This document shows positions 20,674 to 29,907 of a DNA stretch of 64,000 bases, piece after piece. Numbering within the stretch: the first letter of the stretch is position 1; each line of letters starts with the position of its first letter. The stretch comes from Polynucleobacter sp. Lineage in GTDB: Bacteria > Pseudomonadota > Gammaproteobacteria > Burkholderiales > Burkholderiaceae. The notes beneath the pieces were generated by a model that had not been told where the DNA came from, did not search any database, and worked only from the letters and a program-made list of their open reading frames with translations. Location: assembly GCA_024642065.1 (NCBI GenBank), contig JAHEBW010000046.1:1-64000 (forward strand), read 5' to 3'. A program made the translations under genes and the position numbers.

Positions 20674-22244
20674 ATAGCAGCACCTCCCATAGCTAATTGC
20701 AAATGCAATTGATCAGAAAAGGAATGTCGCTTACCAGCTATTTCTTGAGTATCCTCATGACCCTTGCCGGCAACTAAAACAACATCTTCTGGTTGAGCCT
20801 GGCGAATGACTTGCAGAATGGCCGTAGCTCTATCAGTATTGTGTTGTGCTTTTTCAGGCTGCTCAAAACCAGCAAGAATGTCAGAAATAATTGTTTCAGG
20901 TTCTTCACTTCTTGGGTTATCACTGGTCACCATGACGCGATCAGCATAGCGTTCAGCAATTCTGCCCATTAATGGGCGCTTACTTTTATCGCGATCCCCA
21001 CCACAACCAAACACACACCACAAAGAACCTGAGCGCTCTTTTGCTAGATCGCTCAATGTTTTAAGTGCCTGCTCTAAAGCATCAGGTGTATGCGCAAAAT
21101 CTACGATCGCCATAGGTGACTGAGTAGCTTTACCATGAACCAACTCCATACGCCCAATGACTGGCTTTAGCTCTTGAATTGCTAATTGAAGTTCAGCTTT
21201 TGAAAATCCTCGAATCAACAAAGCGGCACTAACTGCTAATGCATTACTGACGTTAAAGTTGCCAACAAATTTGGTTTGGATACTTTCAAGAAGCTCACCA
21301 TCAATCAAGACATCAAATGCCATACCTTGATGAGATAAGCGAATGTTTTGAGCTAAAACTTTTTTGATTTGTCCTTTTGCATAACAAGGCAACGCCAATA
21401 ATTTTTCTGGCTGAGTTGCATAGGCCCAAACCGTTAATCCAGATTCAATCGTTTGACTTAATTCACGCAAACAAGCCTGACCAAAATCATCATCTGCATT
21501 AACAACAATATTTTTTACGTTTGGTAAATGTAATATCTTTTTCTTTGCGGCCGCATATTCTTCCATGCTGCCGTGATAATCCAAATGATCTTGACTTAAG
21601 TTAGTAATAACTACTGTGTCAAATTCAACACCATTCACACGACCTTGCTCTAAGGCATGCGAAGATACTTCAACAGTTACAGTGCTGGCACCTTGCGTTA
21701 AAAGATTTTTTAATAAGGCATGAGTTTGAGGTGCGTCAGGGGTTGTGAATCCTGTCTTTTTTACAGAACCCAAAATGCCAGCCCCCAAGGTGCCGATAAC
21801 TGCAGTAACTTCTTTTTTAGTTTGAAGAGCTTCGGCAATCCACTGACTCACAGTTGTTTTACCGTTTGTGCCAGTAATACCAATGACTTTCATTGAACGA
21901 CTTGGATGTTCATACCAATAATCTGATATGTCTCCAGCTTGATCAGAAAGTTCTTCTACTGATATGCAGCGGTGATCATCTTTGACTAATTGAAGATCCT
22001 TTGTATTGAGAATATCTTCCAAACCTTGAGGTTCATACAAAACCAAAGCAGCACCTAAGCTTAATGCTTGAAGGATATAAGCTCTGTTATCACTTTTTAG
22101 TCTTTCATTACCCATTGGGTAAGCCAACATCACGTCACCAGCTTTTAGAACACGAGTATCCCCAGTCATTTGCGCACCAGCCCTCATAAAAGGCTGTAGT
22201 GATAAATGAAGAGGAAGTGCATTCATGGGCAACATAGCGTTCAT
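20670..22244 (-). CDS. murE: UDP-MurNAc-tripeptide synthetase, meso-DAP adding
   Basis: MurE attaches the third stem residue. The DNPR motif (TSDNPRSEEP, near residue 430) is the known signature for meso-diaminopimelate rather than lysine. The P-loop GITGTNGKTTVSQW lies near residue 127, followed by the GTLGAG and TTPDA motifs. The 524-residue length is slightly above the usual 490-500. The ATG overlaps the ftsI stop as ATGA; two further in-frame ATGs follow within seven codons, so the exact start is not certain. Confidence 0.97.
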   Translation of the reverse strand: MNAMLPMNALPLHLSLQPFMRAGAQMTGDTRVLKAGDVMLAYPMGNERLKSDNRAYILQALSLGAALVLYEPQGLEDILNTKDLQLVKDDHRCISVEELSDQAGDISDYWYEHPSRSMKVIGITGTNGKTTVSQWIAEALQTKKEVTAVIGTLGAGILGSVKKTGFTTPDAPQTHALLKNLLTQGASTVTVEVSSHALEQGRVNGVEFDTVVITNLSQDHLDYHGSMEEYAAAKKKILHLPNVKNIVVNADDDFGQACLRELSQTIESGLTVWAYATQPEKLLALPCYAKGQIKKVLAQNIRLSHQGMAFDVLIDGELLESIQTKFVGNFNVSNALAVSAALLIRGFSKAELQLAIQELKPVIGRMELVHGKATQSPMAIVDFAHTPDALEQALKTLSDLAKERSGSLWCVFGCGGDRDKSKRPLMGRIAERYADRVMVTSDNPRSEEPETIISDILAGFEQPEKAQHNTDRATAILQVIRQAQPEDVVLVAGKGHEDTQEIAGKRHSFSDQLHLQLAMGGAAI

Positions 22245-24001
22245 CTGCTGAGAGACACCTTCTGTGTTGTATTGGCTGGAGTCATTTGCAAATCTTTATC
22301 AACCATTTGCTTAATTGCAGCATCTGGCAAAACACTCATACTGCGCAAAGTACCCGCAACAATATTTGAGAAAGCAGGAGCAGCAACAACGCCACCGTAA
22401 TAACCACCAGCTCTTGGCTCATCCACCATTACCGCAACCACAATTCTTGGGGCGCTCATGGGTGCTAAGCCCACAAAGAAGCCACGATATTTGTTGCTGG
22501 CATACCCTTTACCTTCAACTTTGTGAGCAGTACCAGTTTTTCCGCCAACTCGATAACCTAGAGTCTGCGCATTGGTTGCAGTACCACCTGTTTGCGTTAC
22601 TGTTTCTAGCATTTCGCGCATTTGAATCGCAGTCTTTGCAGAAATAACTTGCGTACCTTTTGGATTACCGTTGCTCTTATAAATAGTTGTCGGAACTAAC
22701 TCACCATCACGTGCAAAGATGGTGTATGCGCGCGCCATCTGAAATAAAGATGCAGATAAACCATAGCCGTAAGACATCGTCGCCTGATCAATAGGCACCC
22801 AATTTTTATGGGGACGCAAACGACCCGCAACAGCCCCAGGGAAACCGATGGTTGGCGCTTGTCCTAAACCAATTGCCTGGAACATTTCCCACATATCTTG
22901 AGCTTGTAACTGCATTGCAATTTTTGCAGTTCCGATATTGCTTGATTTTTGAATCACTTCAGCCACTGTTAAAGCACCATAGGCGTGAGTATCTGTAATG
23001 GCTTTTTTGCCAATAACAATTTGTTTGCCAATTTGCATTTGCGTATTTGGTTGAACCAAACCTTTTTCTAGCGCTATCGCAACAGAAAATGGTTTCATAG
23101 TTGAACCAGGCTCAAAAGTATCAGTCAGCACTCGATTTCTTAATTGCTCACCACTCAAACCACTTCGCACATTAGGGTTGTATGTTGGCCAATTGGCTAA
23201 CGCTAAGATCTCGCCAGTTTGGACATCCAAAACAACAACACCAGCTGCCTTTGCCTGGTGCTTTTCTACTACCGCTTTTATTTCATTAAATGCTAAAAAT
23301 TGAACTTTGCTATCAATAGATAGCTGTAGATCAGCCCCGTCTTTGGGAGGATGAATAATGCCAAGACCTTCAACGTAGCGACCCAAACGATCTTGAATTA
23401 CTCGGCGGCGCCCTGGCTGACCAGCAAGATCTTTTTCTCTGGCCAACTCCATGCCTTCTTGACCGCGATCTTCAACGTTTGTGAAACCAACAATATGTGC
23501 CATCGCCTCACCCTCAGGGTAAAGACGCTTGTACTCGTTGTTTTGTGCAATGCCAGGAATACCGAGATCTTTAATTTTCTTGGCAACATCAAGATCAACT
23601 TGACGCTTCAAAAATACTTGATTTTTCTCAGAGGCTAATTTTTTTCTTAACTCTGATTCACTCATCTCTAATAACTTAGCAAGTTCGCTTAATTTATCTT
23701 TTGATAAATCACTTGGAACAACATCAGGGAAAGCAATAATCGCCTTAGCCAATAAGCTAGTTGCCAAGACTTCACCATTGCGGTCAAGAATTTTTCCACG
23801 ACTAGCTGGCATCTCAATTGAACGTAATGTTGCTTTATTACCCTTCTCTTCATAAAAAGAGTTTCCAAAACCTTGCACCCAAACTGCTCGCAAGGTCAAA
23901 GCAATAAAGCCAACAAATATCAAAAATAAAACCAGTCTTGATCGCCACATAGGCAAACGCAAGACTAAGTTGGGTGTTGATGAATATGAAATACGCGCCA
24001 T
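22241..24001 (-). CDS. ftsI: Septal transpeptidase FtsI (PBP3)
   Basis: FtsI cross-links septal peptidoglycan in the periplasm, partnered with FtsW. The 586 residues have an N-terminal membrane anchor at about 20-40, a pedestal domain, and a transpeptidase domain with all three motifs: the SxxK active site in EPGSTMKPF, SSN in IQKSSNIGTA, and KTG in GKTGTAHKV. No PASTA domains are seen. It follows ftsL with no gap and overlaps murE by four bases. Confidence 0.98.
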   Translation of the reverse strand: MARISYSSTPNLVLRLPMWRSRLVLFLIFVGFIALTLRAVWVQGFGNSFYEEKGNKATLRSIEMPASRGKILDRNGEVLATSLLAKAIIAFPDVVPSDLSKDKLSELAKLLEMSESELRKKLASEKNQVFLKRQVDLDVAKKIKDLGIPGIAQNNEYKRLYPEGEAMAHIVGFTNVEDRGQEGMELAREKDLAGQPGRRRVIQDRLGRYVEGLGIIHPPKDGADLQLSIDSKVQFLAFNEIKAVVEKHQAKAAGVVVLDVQTGEILALANWPTYNPNVRSGLSGEQLRNRVLTDTFEPGSTMKPFSVAIALEKGLVQPNTQMQIGKQIVIGKKAITDTHAYGALTVAEVIQKSSNIGTAKIAMQLQAQDMWEMFQAIGLGQAPTIGFPGAVAGRLRPHKNWVPIDQATMSYGYGLSASLFQMARAYTIFARDGELVPTTIYKSNGNPKGTQVISAKTAIQMREMLETVTQTGGTATNAQTLGYRVGGKTGTAHKVEGKGYASNKYRGFFVGLAPMSAPRIVVAVMVDEPRAGGYYGGVVAAPAFSNIVAGTLRSMSVLPDAAIKQMVDKDLQMTPANTTQKVSLSR

Positions 24002-24265
24002 TTAATCCACCACCACGTATTGTGTGCGACCAGGGTGAATTGGCTGCATATGTAATTGCTTACGAGCAATATCGGTAATTCTTGCTGCCTTCGATAAATT
24101 ACGCTGCTCATACTCTAGGCGTAACCAATCTTGATTCAGACGACGCTCTTCTGTTTGAGCACGTTCAAGAGCTACATACAAAGAACGTGTTTTTTGCTGT
24201 GCCGCAACCAATGACAATGCGCACAACATCAAAATAACAAGAAGAATGATCGTAGAGCGATTCAT
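24002..24265 (-). CDS. ftsL: Cell division protein FtsL
   Basis: FtsL is a small bitopic membrane protein that joins FtsB and FtsQ and activates the FtsW-FtsI synthase. The 87 residues comprise a membrane segment at about 5-24 and a periplasmic heptad-rich coiled coil ([16 protein letters not shown] onwards). Low sequence conservation is usual for this family, so the call rests on size, topology and position between rsmH and ftsI. It overlaps rsmH by four bases. Confidence 0.92.
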   Translation of the reverse strand: MNRSTIILLVILMLCALSLVAAQQKTRSLYVALERAQTEERRLNQDWLRLEYEQRNLSKAARITDIARKQLHMQPIHPGRTQYVVVD

Positions 24266-25221
24266 GATTGATCGCCCCCAAGCTGACTTTTTACTTTACG
24301 CATCACACGCAAAATGGCTGAACGTGAGCGCGGATTTTCTTTTACTTCTTCTGCACTTGGTTTAATTCTGCTAATTAATTCTGCTACCGGCTTAGGCATC
24401 TGATCTTCAGTTAATGGCAAACCTCTTGGTACAGAAATATGAGACAAGCCTTGCATGAATTGTTTAACAATTCGATCTTCCAAAGAATGGAAGCTAATGA
24501 CGGCAAGCAATCCGCCCGGCTTAAGACAAGTTAATGCAGCGCTCAACCCACCCTCCAAGTCGGCAAGTTCTTGGTTGATATAAATCCGTATAGCTTGAAA
24601 GGTGCGCGTGGCCGGATCTTGGCCCGCCTCGCGGGTGCGGACGACACTAGCCACGAGCGCCGCGAGCTCTCTTGTCCGAGTGAGGGACTCGCCTTGCTCT
24701 CTGCGAGTAACAATCGCCTTTGCAATCTGTAAAGCAAACCGTTCTTCCCCATAGTCTTTAATGACCCTCGCTATTTCTTTTTGTTCCGCTGTTGCTAACC
24801 ATTCCGCCGCACTTTGTCCACGTGTCGTGTCCATGCGCATATCGAGTGGACCATCCTGTCGAAATGAAAAACCCCGATCTGGATCGTCGATTTGTGGTGA
24901 GCTGATTCCTAAATCCAACAACACTCCATCCACTGTTTCTGGTGAGATGTGTTCCGCCATTAAGGCAAAGCTCTCGTGAATAATTTGAAAGCGTGGATCT
25001 TGAATTGTGTTCGCCTCTGCTATCGCTTGAAGGTCTTTGTCGAAGGCTATCAACTTTGATTGCTGATTGAGTTGGCTCAATATCATTCGACTGTGACCAC
25101 CACGACCGAATGTCCCGTCGACAATCATTGCTGGCTGTTGATTTGGTGTTTTGTTTTCTGATTGACCCAATACCGAGGTGACTGCCTCGGCCAGTAGTAC
25201 TGGGCGATGGGTATATGTCAT
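24262..25221 (-). CDS. rsmH: 16S rRNA (cytosine-N4)-methyltransferase RsmH
   Basis: RsmH methylates the exocyclic N4 of C1402 in 16S rRNA at the ribosomal P site, using SAM. The 319 residues show the SAM-binding motif [12 protein letters not shown] near residue 33, [18 protein letters not shown] near 106, and the family signature [15 protein letters not shown] near 200. Around 24600-24720 the G+C content jumps to roughly two thirds, with codons ending in G or C, unlike the flanks, although the encoded residues are well conserved. Confidence 0.97.
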   Translation of the reverse strand: MTYTHRPVLLAEAVTSVLGQSENKTPNQQPAMIVDGTFGRGGHSRMILSQLNQQSKLIAFDKDLQAIAEANTIQDPRFQIIHESFALMAEHISPETVDGVLLDLGISSPQIDDPDRGFSFRQDGPLDMRMDTTRGQSAAEWLATAEQKEIARVIKDYGEERFALQIAKAIVTRREQGESLTRTRELAALVASVVRTREAGQDPATRTFQAIRIYINQELADLEGGLSAALTCLKPGGLLAVISFHSLEDRIVKQFMQGLSHISVPRGLPLTEDQMPKPVAELISRIKPSAEEVKENPRSRSAILRVMRKVKSQLGGDQS

Positions 25222-25233
25222 GGTCGGCCAACA

Positions 25234-25662
25234 TCAGAAAGTAAATTGTTTGAGTGCATCGGGCATGCCTTGTGCAATAGCTGCTTGCTCTTTTTGTGCG
25301 TAAGTGGCGGCATCCCATAATTCGAAGTGACTACCCATGCCTAACAACATGACATCACGTTCGACATTGGCGGCTGCACGTAATTCAGGACTCACAAGAA
25401 TGCGGCCTGAACCGTCCATTTCAACATCAAAAGCATTACCCAAAAAAATACGGCGCCACCAATGAGCATCCATTGGTAACTGCGCAATACGACTTCTAAA
25501 TGCTTCCCACTCAGAGCGAGGGAATAATAAGAGGCAACCATCGGGGTGTTTTGTGAGCGTGACTCTGCCTTCACCTTGTAATTGCAAGGCGTCACGATGC
25601 CTTGCAGGAATCGACATGCGACCCTTAGCATCGAGAGTTAATGCAGAAGCACCTTGAAACAC
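25234..25662 (-). CDS. mraZ: Transcriptional regulator MraZ
   Basis: MraZ is an AbrB-like DNA-binding protein that represses its own dcw operon in E. coli. The 142 residues contain two SpoVT/AbrB-type repeats: the first around residues 5-50 ([15 protein letters not shown]), the second around 75-120 ([16 protein letters not shown]). The start is GTG with GGGGA seven bases upstream. That Shine-Dalgarno sequence is itself part of the nearest of three MraZ-like boxes, so operator and ribosome site overlap. It is the first gene of the leftward cell-wall cluster. Confidence 0.96.
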   Translation of the reverse strand: MFQGASALTLDAKGRMSIPARHRDALQLQGEGRVTLTKHPDGCLLLFPRSEWEAFRSRIAQLPMDAHWWRRIFLGNAFDVEMDGSGRILVSPELRAAANVERDVMLLGMGSHFELWDAATYAQKEQAAIAQGMPDALKQFTF

Positions 25663-25666
25663 GTAA

Positions 25667-25697
25667 TTTTCCCCACTTTTTCACACTTTTCCCCACT
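25667..25697 (-). promoter_or_regulatory. MraZ operator: three 10-base-spaced boxes
   Basis: Read on the minus strand, three boxes AGTGGGG, AGTGTGA and AGTGGGG recur at exactly 10-base intervals, separated by A-rich spacers. In E. coli, MraZ recognises TGGGN repeats with 5-base spacers upstream of its own gene, and this matches in motif, number, spacing and location. The upstream box touches the -10 element and the downstream box contains the Shine-Dalgarno sequence of mraZ. Confidence 0.8.
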
Positions 25698-25723
25698 GTA
25701 GAGGATGAGTAATTGATGGTCAA
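25695..25723 (-). promoter_or_regulatory. mraZ (dcw) sigma-70 promoter
   Basis: On the minus strand, TTGACC (25723-25718) and TACAGT (25700-25695) are separated by exactly 17 bases, a good match to the vegetative consensus. Its position directly upstream of the MraZ boxes supports it as the main promoter of the division cluster. Confidence 0.7.
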
Positions 25724-25856
25724 GTGTTTTGGGTACTTTTTTTACAATTTCTTTAGCTAGAACAAGTACTTAGGAGCGCATGCTGATGATATTTTAATGA
25801 TAAATTTCCAATAAAAACATAGTCATGGAAAGTACTCTTAAGAAACTAGCTGAGGG

Positions 25857-26513
25857 TTATATGCGGTAAGCAGTAAAAGTCATGACTTTTGCCATGATTT
25901 TCATGGCTGACTGAATTGGCGCAGGTAACTCTACCCCACCTTCACGTATAGCCATTTGTCCATGTTCAATCTCATCAGCACGCATTTGAGCAACGATTGC
26001 CCTTGATTGACGGTCATTAGAGGGTAATTCTTTCAAATGGCCATCCAAGTGATGTTCGACTTGTTTTTCGGTTTCCGCAACAAAGCCTAAGCTGACTTTA
26101 TCACCTGCTAATCCAGCTGCAGACCCGAGTAAAAAAGATCCTGCATACCAAAGTGGATTCAATAAGCTTGGCCGAGCACCCAACTCCTCCAAACGGCTCT
26201 CACACCAAGCCAAATGGTCTTCCTCCTCAACAGCAGCATGCTCTAACTTTGCTTTTAGATCATCACTTTTAGCATGTAGTTTTTGAGATTGATACAAAGC
26301 CTGGGCGCACACCTCTCCTACATGATTAATTCTCATCAAGCCTGCAGAGTGTTTTTTTTCACTCTCTGTTAAGCCATCTAATAATTCACCAGACTCTACC
26401 TGTGCAACTGGAATAGGTCTTCTCATAGGAGTAGCCCCAACAATTGATCGCAAAGCGCGATCAAATTCAATGATTAATCCATCAACAGGGTGATTAGCTA
26501 GTTTTGAGCTCAT
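25857..26513 (-). CDS. coq7: Demethoxyubiquinone hydroxylase Coq7
   Basis: Coq7 (UbiF-equivalent) is a di-iron monooxygenase that adds the last hydroxyl to the ubiquinone ring at the membrane. The 218-residue protein has a ferritin-like helical bundle with iron ligands in [21 protein letters not shown] and RADEIEHG, and a hydrophobic hairpin around residues 125-145. Coq7 instead of UbiF is common in betaproteobacteria. It ends 194 bases before mraZ in the same direction and is divergent from the porin gene. Confidence 0.95.
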   Translation of the reverse strand: MSSKLANHPVDGLIIEFDRALRSIVGATPMRRPIPVAQVESGELLDGLTESEKKHSAGLMRINHVGEVCAQALYQSQKLHAKSDDLKAKLEHAAVEEEDHLAWCESRLEELGARPSLLNPLWYAGSFLLGSAAGLAGDKVSLGFVAETEKQVEHHLDGHLKELPSNDRQSRAIVAQMRADEIEHGQMAIREGGVELPAPIQSAMKIMAKVMTFTAYRI

Positions 26514-26656
26514 AACGCCATCTTAAACGCTTGATCAATTATCAGTTTTGATAAAGATCAGCACGATATGTTGTTTTATTACAACCATTTCTCATAAAAA
26601 TATTCATTTTTAAGGTTATTAATCACTTGAATTTTACTTTATTGATATCTTAGATA

Positions 26657-26676
26657 TTGGTTTCTTTGTAAACCAA
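26657..26676. promoter_or_regulatory. Inverted repeat upstream of the porin gene
   Basis: TTGGTTT and AAACCAA form a perfect 7-base inverted repeat with a 6-base centre, 55 bases before the porin ATG. It lies in a 217-base A+T-rich region shared by the divergent coq7 and porin promoters. It could be an operator or a 5' leader hairpin; no regulator is identified. Confidence 0.35.
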
Positions 26677-26730
26677 ACAGAAAAATGGCGATTTTGTTGT
26701 TTTTTTGCATCAACTTTCAATGGAGAACTC

Positions 26731-27906
26731 ATGAAAAAAACGCTTATCAGCGTAGCGGTGCTGTCTTTGATGGCAACACCACTGGTCATCACAAGTGCCC
26801 AGGCTCAAACAAGCAGCACATCGATTTATGGCACTTTAGATAACGGCATGCGCTACAGCAAGAATGCTGGCCATGACAACATAGGTAATTCTAAAGATGG
26901 TCGTCTTTCAACTAACTCAGGTGGTTTATCAGGTTCACATCTTGGTTTTGTGGGGCAAGAAGATTTAGGTCATGGGACCCATACAATTTTTAAATTGGAA
27001 GCCGGAATTAACACCAACTCAGGAGAGCTCAACTCTTCTAGCGATGGAAAGTTTTATGGCAAGAAATCTGAAAATAAAAGTATGTTTGGTCGACAAGCTT
27101 ATTTAGGCGTTAGCAATCGAACATTCGGCAGTATGACGATGGGCCGACAATACACAGTTAGCTACGATGTGATTAAAAACTTTGATCCAACTAATAACTT
27201 AAATCAACATCAAACGATTCATCATCTCAGCGGCTACTCTGACTCTAAGAATCATCACAATCGCTCAGATGCCACCATTAAATATGAATACTCGTTTGCG
27301 AATGTTCGCACCCTAGCAAGCTATAAACCCGGCACACAAGTTGGTTCTATCAGTAATGGCAGTGAAATGGCCATTGGTATGCAGCATCAGAATAAGCAAT
27401 GGGGAATTGGCGCGTCATATACCGAAATTGGTATTGCCAAAACTGCCGGGACAGCACCATCCCATGCGCAAGCTCTTGGAAAAACAAAAATCTTCAACAT
27501 AGCTGGCGAATATAAAATGGATCGACTGAAATTAAGAACTGGTATTTCTCATAGTCAATTGCCAGAGGTAAAAGTTGGAGCTATCTTTGAGCATCCGCAA
27601 CTAGCGATTCCTCACAAAGATCAAGTTGGTTCGACAATCTTTGTCGCAGCCTGGGGCCTTCAATACGAACTAACACCTCGCGTTGAACTGAGCTTAGCTA
27701 AGTACACCAAACTAACATATCAATCAACAAATGATGTCTTGATGGATAAAGACCGAAGAGTAGTTATGAGTGGTTTGTATAAATTATCAAAGAGGACTGA
27801 TATTTATAGCATCATCGATTGGCACTCCAACCGAGCTGGAGTTTCAGAAACCAATCGATCTAAAAACCAGCAGAGTATTTCTGCTGGATTGAGACATCGT
27901 TTTTAA
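26731..27906 (+). CDS. Outer-membrane porin (Gram-negative porin family)
   Basis: This 391-residue protein is a general diffusion porin of the betaproteobacterial type (Porin_4 / OmpC-like). It has a signal peptide with cleavage after AQA near residue 25, a first strand [16 protein letters not shown], the [18 protein letters not shown] pattern and a [11 protein letters not shown] segment. The chain ends in GLRHRF with the terminal aromatic residue needed for BAM recognition. A GGAG Shine-Dalgarno sequence is present. Its stop codon overlaps the convergent bioB stop. Pore selectivity cannot be inferred. Confidence 0.93.
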   Translation: MKKTLISVAVLSLMATPLVITSAQAQTSSTSIYGTLDNGMRYSKNAGHDNIGNSKDGRLSTNSGGLSGSHLGFVGQEDLGHGTHTIFKLEAGINTNSGELNSSSDGKFYGKKSENKSMFGRQAYLGVSNRTFGSMTMGRQYTVSYDVIKNFDPTNNLNQHQTIHHLSGYSDSKNHHNRSDATIKYEYSFANVRTLASYKPGTQVGSISNGSEMAIGMQHQNKQWGIGASYTEIGIAKTAGTAPSHAQALGKTKIFNIAGEYKMDRLKLRTGISHSQLPEVKVGAIFEHPQLAIPHKDQVGSTIFVAAWGLQYELTPRVELSLAKYTKLTYQSTNDVLMDKDRRVVMSGLYKLSKRTDIYSIIDWHSNRAGVSETNRSKNQQSISAGLRHRF

Positions 27907-28859
27907 ACGAGTACTTCTGCTTTACAAGCTGTTTTAGTTTTTAAACCTAATTCAGCTAAAAGCTCACGATCGGCATCCGCTTCTGGATTGTCGGTTGTGA
28001 GCAACTTGTCACCGTAGAAAATAGAATTGGCGCCCGCCATAAAACACATGGCCTGCACTGCACGACCCAACTCTTGACGACCAGCAGATAAACGTACACG
28101 CGCTGTTGGCATCGTGATACGCGCAATGGCTATCGTACGAACAAACTCTAATGGATCAACACCCTTTTGGTCTGCCAAAGGAGTACCAGCAACTGGCACT
28201 AAATGATTGATAGGCACTGACTCTGGATACGGATTCAAATTAGCAAGCTTTGCAATAAATGCTGCACGTTGAGCACGTGTCTCACCCATACCAATAATTC
28301 CGCCACAGCAAACTGACATGCCCGCACTGCGAACACTCTTCAAGGTATCTAAACGATCCTGGTAATCACGAGTGTTAATGACAGAACCGTAAAAATCTTC
28401 ACTTGTGTCGAGGTTATGGTTGTAATAATCCAAACCAGCATCACCTAATGCTTTAGCTTGTTCTGGAGCCAACATACCCAAAGTAGCGCATGTTTCCAAA
28501 CCTAGATCCTTAACACCCTTGATCATTGCAACCACTTTTTCAATGTCACGATCTTTGGGTTCACGCCAAGCAGCGCCCATACAAAAACGATTTGATCCAG
28601 CTTCTTTAGCTGCTCGGGCAGCTTCCAAAACTTCTTCCACATCCATCATCTTGGTTGCTTTAACATCCGTTTGATAGCGGGCTGCTTGTGGACAATAACC
28701 GCAATCCTCTGGACAACCCCCTGTCTTAATCGACAATAAAGTTGCTAATTCAATATCCCCTTCTGGGAAATTTTCACGATGAACTGCAGCGGCACGAGTC
28801 ATTAACTCGTTCATAGGCAATTCATACAGTTCAAGTACTTGGGCAACAGTAGTAGACAT
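27903..28859 (-). CDS. bioB: Biotin synthase
   Basis: BioB is a radical-SAM enzyme that inserts sulfur into dethiobiotin in the last step of biotin synthesis. The 4Fe-4S binding Cys residues are Cys49, Cys53 and Cys56 in [23 protein letters not shown] motif and the C-terminal [13 protein letters not shown] region also match. The 318 residues are a normal length. It is divergent from the bug-bioA-bioF-bioD operon across a 67-base region, so a shared control region is likely. No clear BirA box was found. Confidence 0.97.
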   Translation of the reverse strand: MSTTVAQVLELYELPMNELMTRAAAVHRENFPEGDIELATLLSIKTGGCPEDCGYCPQAARYQTDVKATKMMDVEEVLEAARAAKEAGSNRFCMGAAWREPKDRDIEKVVAMIKGVKDLGLETCATLGMLAPEQAKALGDAGLDYYNHNLDTSEDFYGSVINTRDYQDRLDTLKSVRSAGMSVCCGGIIGMGETRAQRAAFIAKLANLNPYPESVPINHLVPVAGTPLADQKGVDPLEFVRTIAIARITMPTARVRLSAGRQELGRAVQAMCFMAGANSIFYGDKLLTTDNPEADADRELLAELGLKTKTACKAEVLV

Positions 28860-28926
28860 AAGATTTTTAGGGGATTTCTCAGTAATAATTACTAATGATA
28901 CAGGGCGAAGTGTTCAAATAGAGGCT

Positions 28927-29907
28927 ATGCGCAATATCCTAACTTTTCTTTCTTTATTGATCCTGACGCAAATAGCATCGGCAGAAAGGTCTTGGCCTCA
29001 TGCCAGCTCAGAGCCAATCAGAATCATTGTAACTTTCACCCCTGGTGGAGCGCCCGATATTCTAGCGCGAGCACTTGCCGAACATTGGCAAAAAGACCTT
29101 AATAATCAAGTAATTGTAGAAAATAAACCAGGGGCTGGCGGCAATATTGGTACCGAATTAGTCACTAAAGCAAGTCCAAATGGACACACCCTTTTAATTG
29201 GCACCGTAGGCACCCTCACAATCAACCCCTATCTTTATAAAAACATTTCCTACGATGCACACAAAGATCTAGAGCCTATTACTTTTTTAGCGAGCACGCC
29301 CAACGTCTTAGTTTTAAATAAAAATGTGCCGGCTGATGATGCAAAAACATTGATTGAATTGGCCAAATCAAAACCCAATCAGATGAGTTACTCATCTTCA
29401 GGCATCGGCACATCCATACATTTATCAGGCGAACTATTTCAAGATCTGACCAAAACAAAAATTAAACATATTCCTTACAAAGGACGAGCTCAAGCAATTC
29501 CAGATTTATTAGGCGGAAGAGTTCAGATGAGTTTTGATAATTTGACATCAGCAATGCCCCTAATTAAATCGGGTGATTTAAAGGCAATTGGCGTAACAAG
29601 TATTCACCGCTCTCCTCACGCTCCTGATATCCCAACACTAAGCGAATCAGGTGTTGCGTCATTAAAGAATTTTCAAGTGACTTCTTGGTTCTCATTAATG
29701 GGCCCATCAGGAATGCGCAAAGAAGATATCAATAAAATTGCGGCAGAAACCAAAAGAATCCTTTCTTTACCAGAAGTCAAAAAACGTCTCGGTAAACTAG
29801 GTCTTGAAGCTAACCCTCAGGGACCTGAAGCTCTCCAACGATTGATTCAATCAGACTCTAAGCGTTGGTCAAAATTAATTAATGAAACAGGCATAAAGGC
29901 TGAATGA
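28927..29907 (+). CDS. Bug-family (TctC-like) periplasmic binding protein
   Basis: This is a 326-residue extracytoplasmic solute receptor of the Bug/TctC family. It has a signal peptide cleaved after ASA near residue 19, then the family core IIVTFTPGGAPDILARALA, ENKPGAGGNIGTE, the YSSSGIGTSIHL loop and HIPYKGRAQAIPDLLGG. Bug proteins bind small carboxylates. No tctA/tctB membrane genes are nearby, so it is an orphan receptor. It overlaps bioA by four bases (ATGA) and opens the biotin operon, suggesting, but not proving, that it binds a biotin precursor such as a dicarboxylate. Confidence 0.93.
   Translation: MRNILTFLSLLILTQIASAERSWPHASSEPIRIIVTFTPGGAPDILARALAEHWQKDLNNQVIVENKPGAGGNIGTELVTKASPNGHTLLIGTVGTLTINPYLYKNISYDAHKDLEPITFLASTPNVLVLNKNVPADDAKTLIELAKSKPNQMSYSSSGIGTSIHLSGELFQDLTKTKIKHIPYKGRAQAIPDLLGGRVQMSFDNLTSAMPLIKSGDLKAIGVTSIHRSPHAPDIPTLSESGVASLKNFQVTSWFSLMGPSGMRKEDINKIAAETKRILSLPEVKKRLGKLGLEANPQGPEALQRLIQSDSKRWSKLINETGIKAE

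Noticed and set aside
24758..25318. A 186-residue open frame on the minus strand overlapping rsmH and mraZ
   Set aside because: It lies in a different frame of two well-supported genes, has no recognisable domain or ribosome site, and its composition (many Ser, Arg, Thr) is typical of an out-of-frame shadow.
26664..26674. TTGTAAACC-like half-site upstream of the porin gene as a BirA operator
   Set aside because: A half-site is present as part of a local inverted repeat, but the partner half-site at the 15-16 base spacing known for bioO is missing, and the gene downstream is a porin rather than a bio gene.
28860..28926. Riboswitch or BirA operator in the bioB/bug divergent region
   Set aside because: The 67 bases hold only A+T-rich promoter-like sequence; no palindrome or structured element could be recognised.
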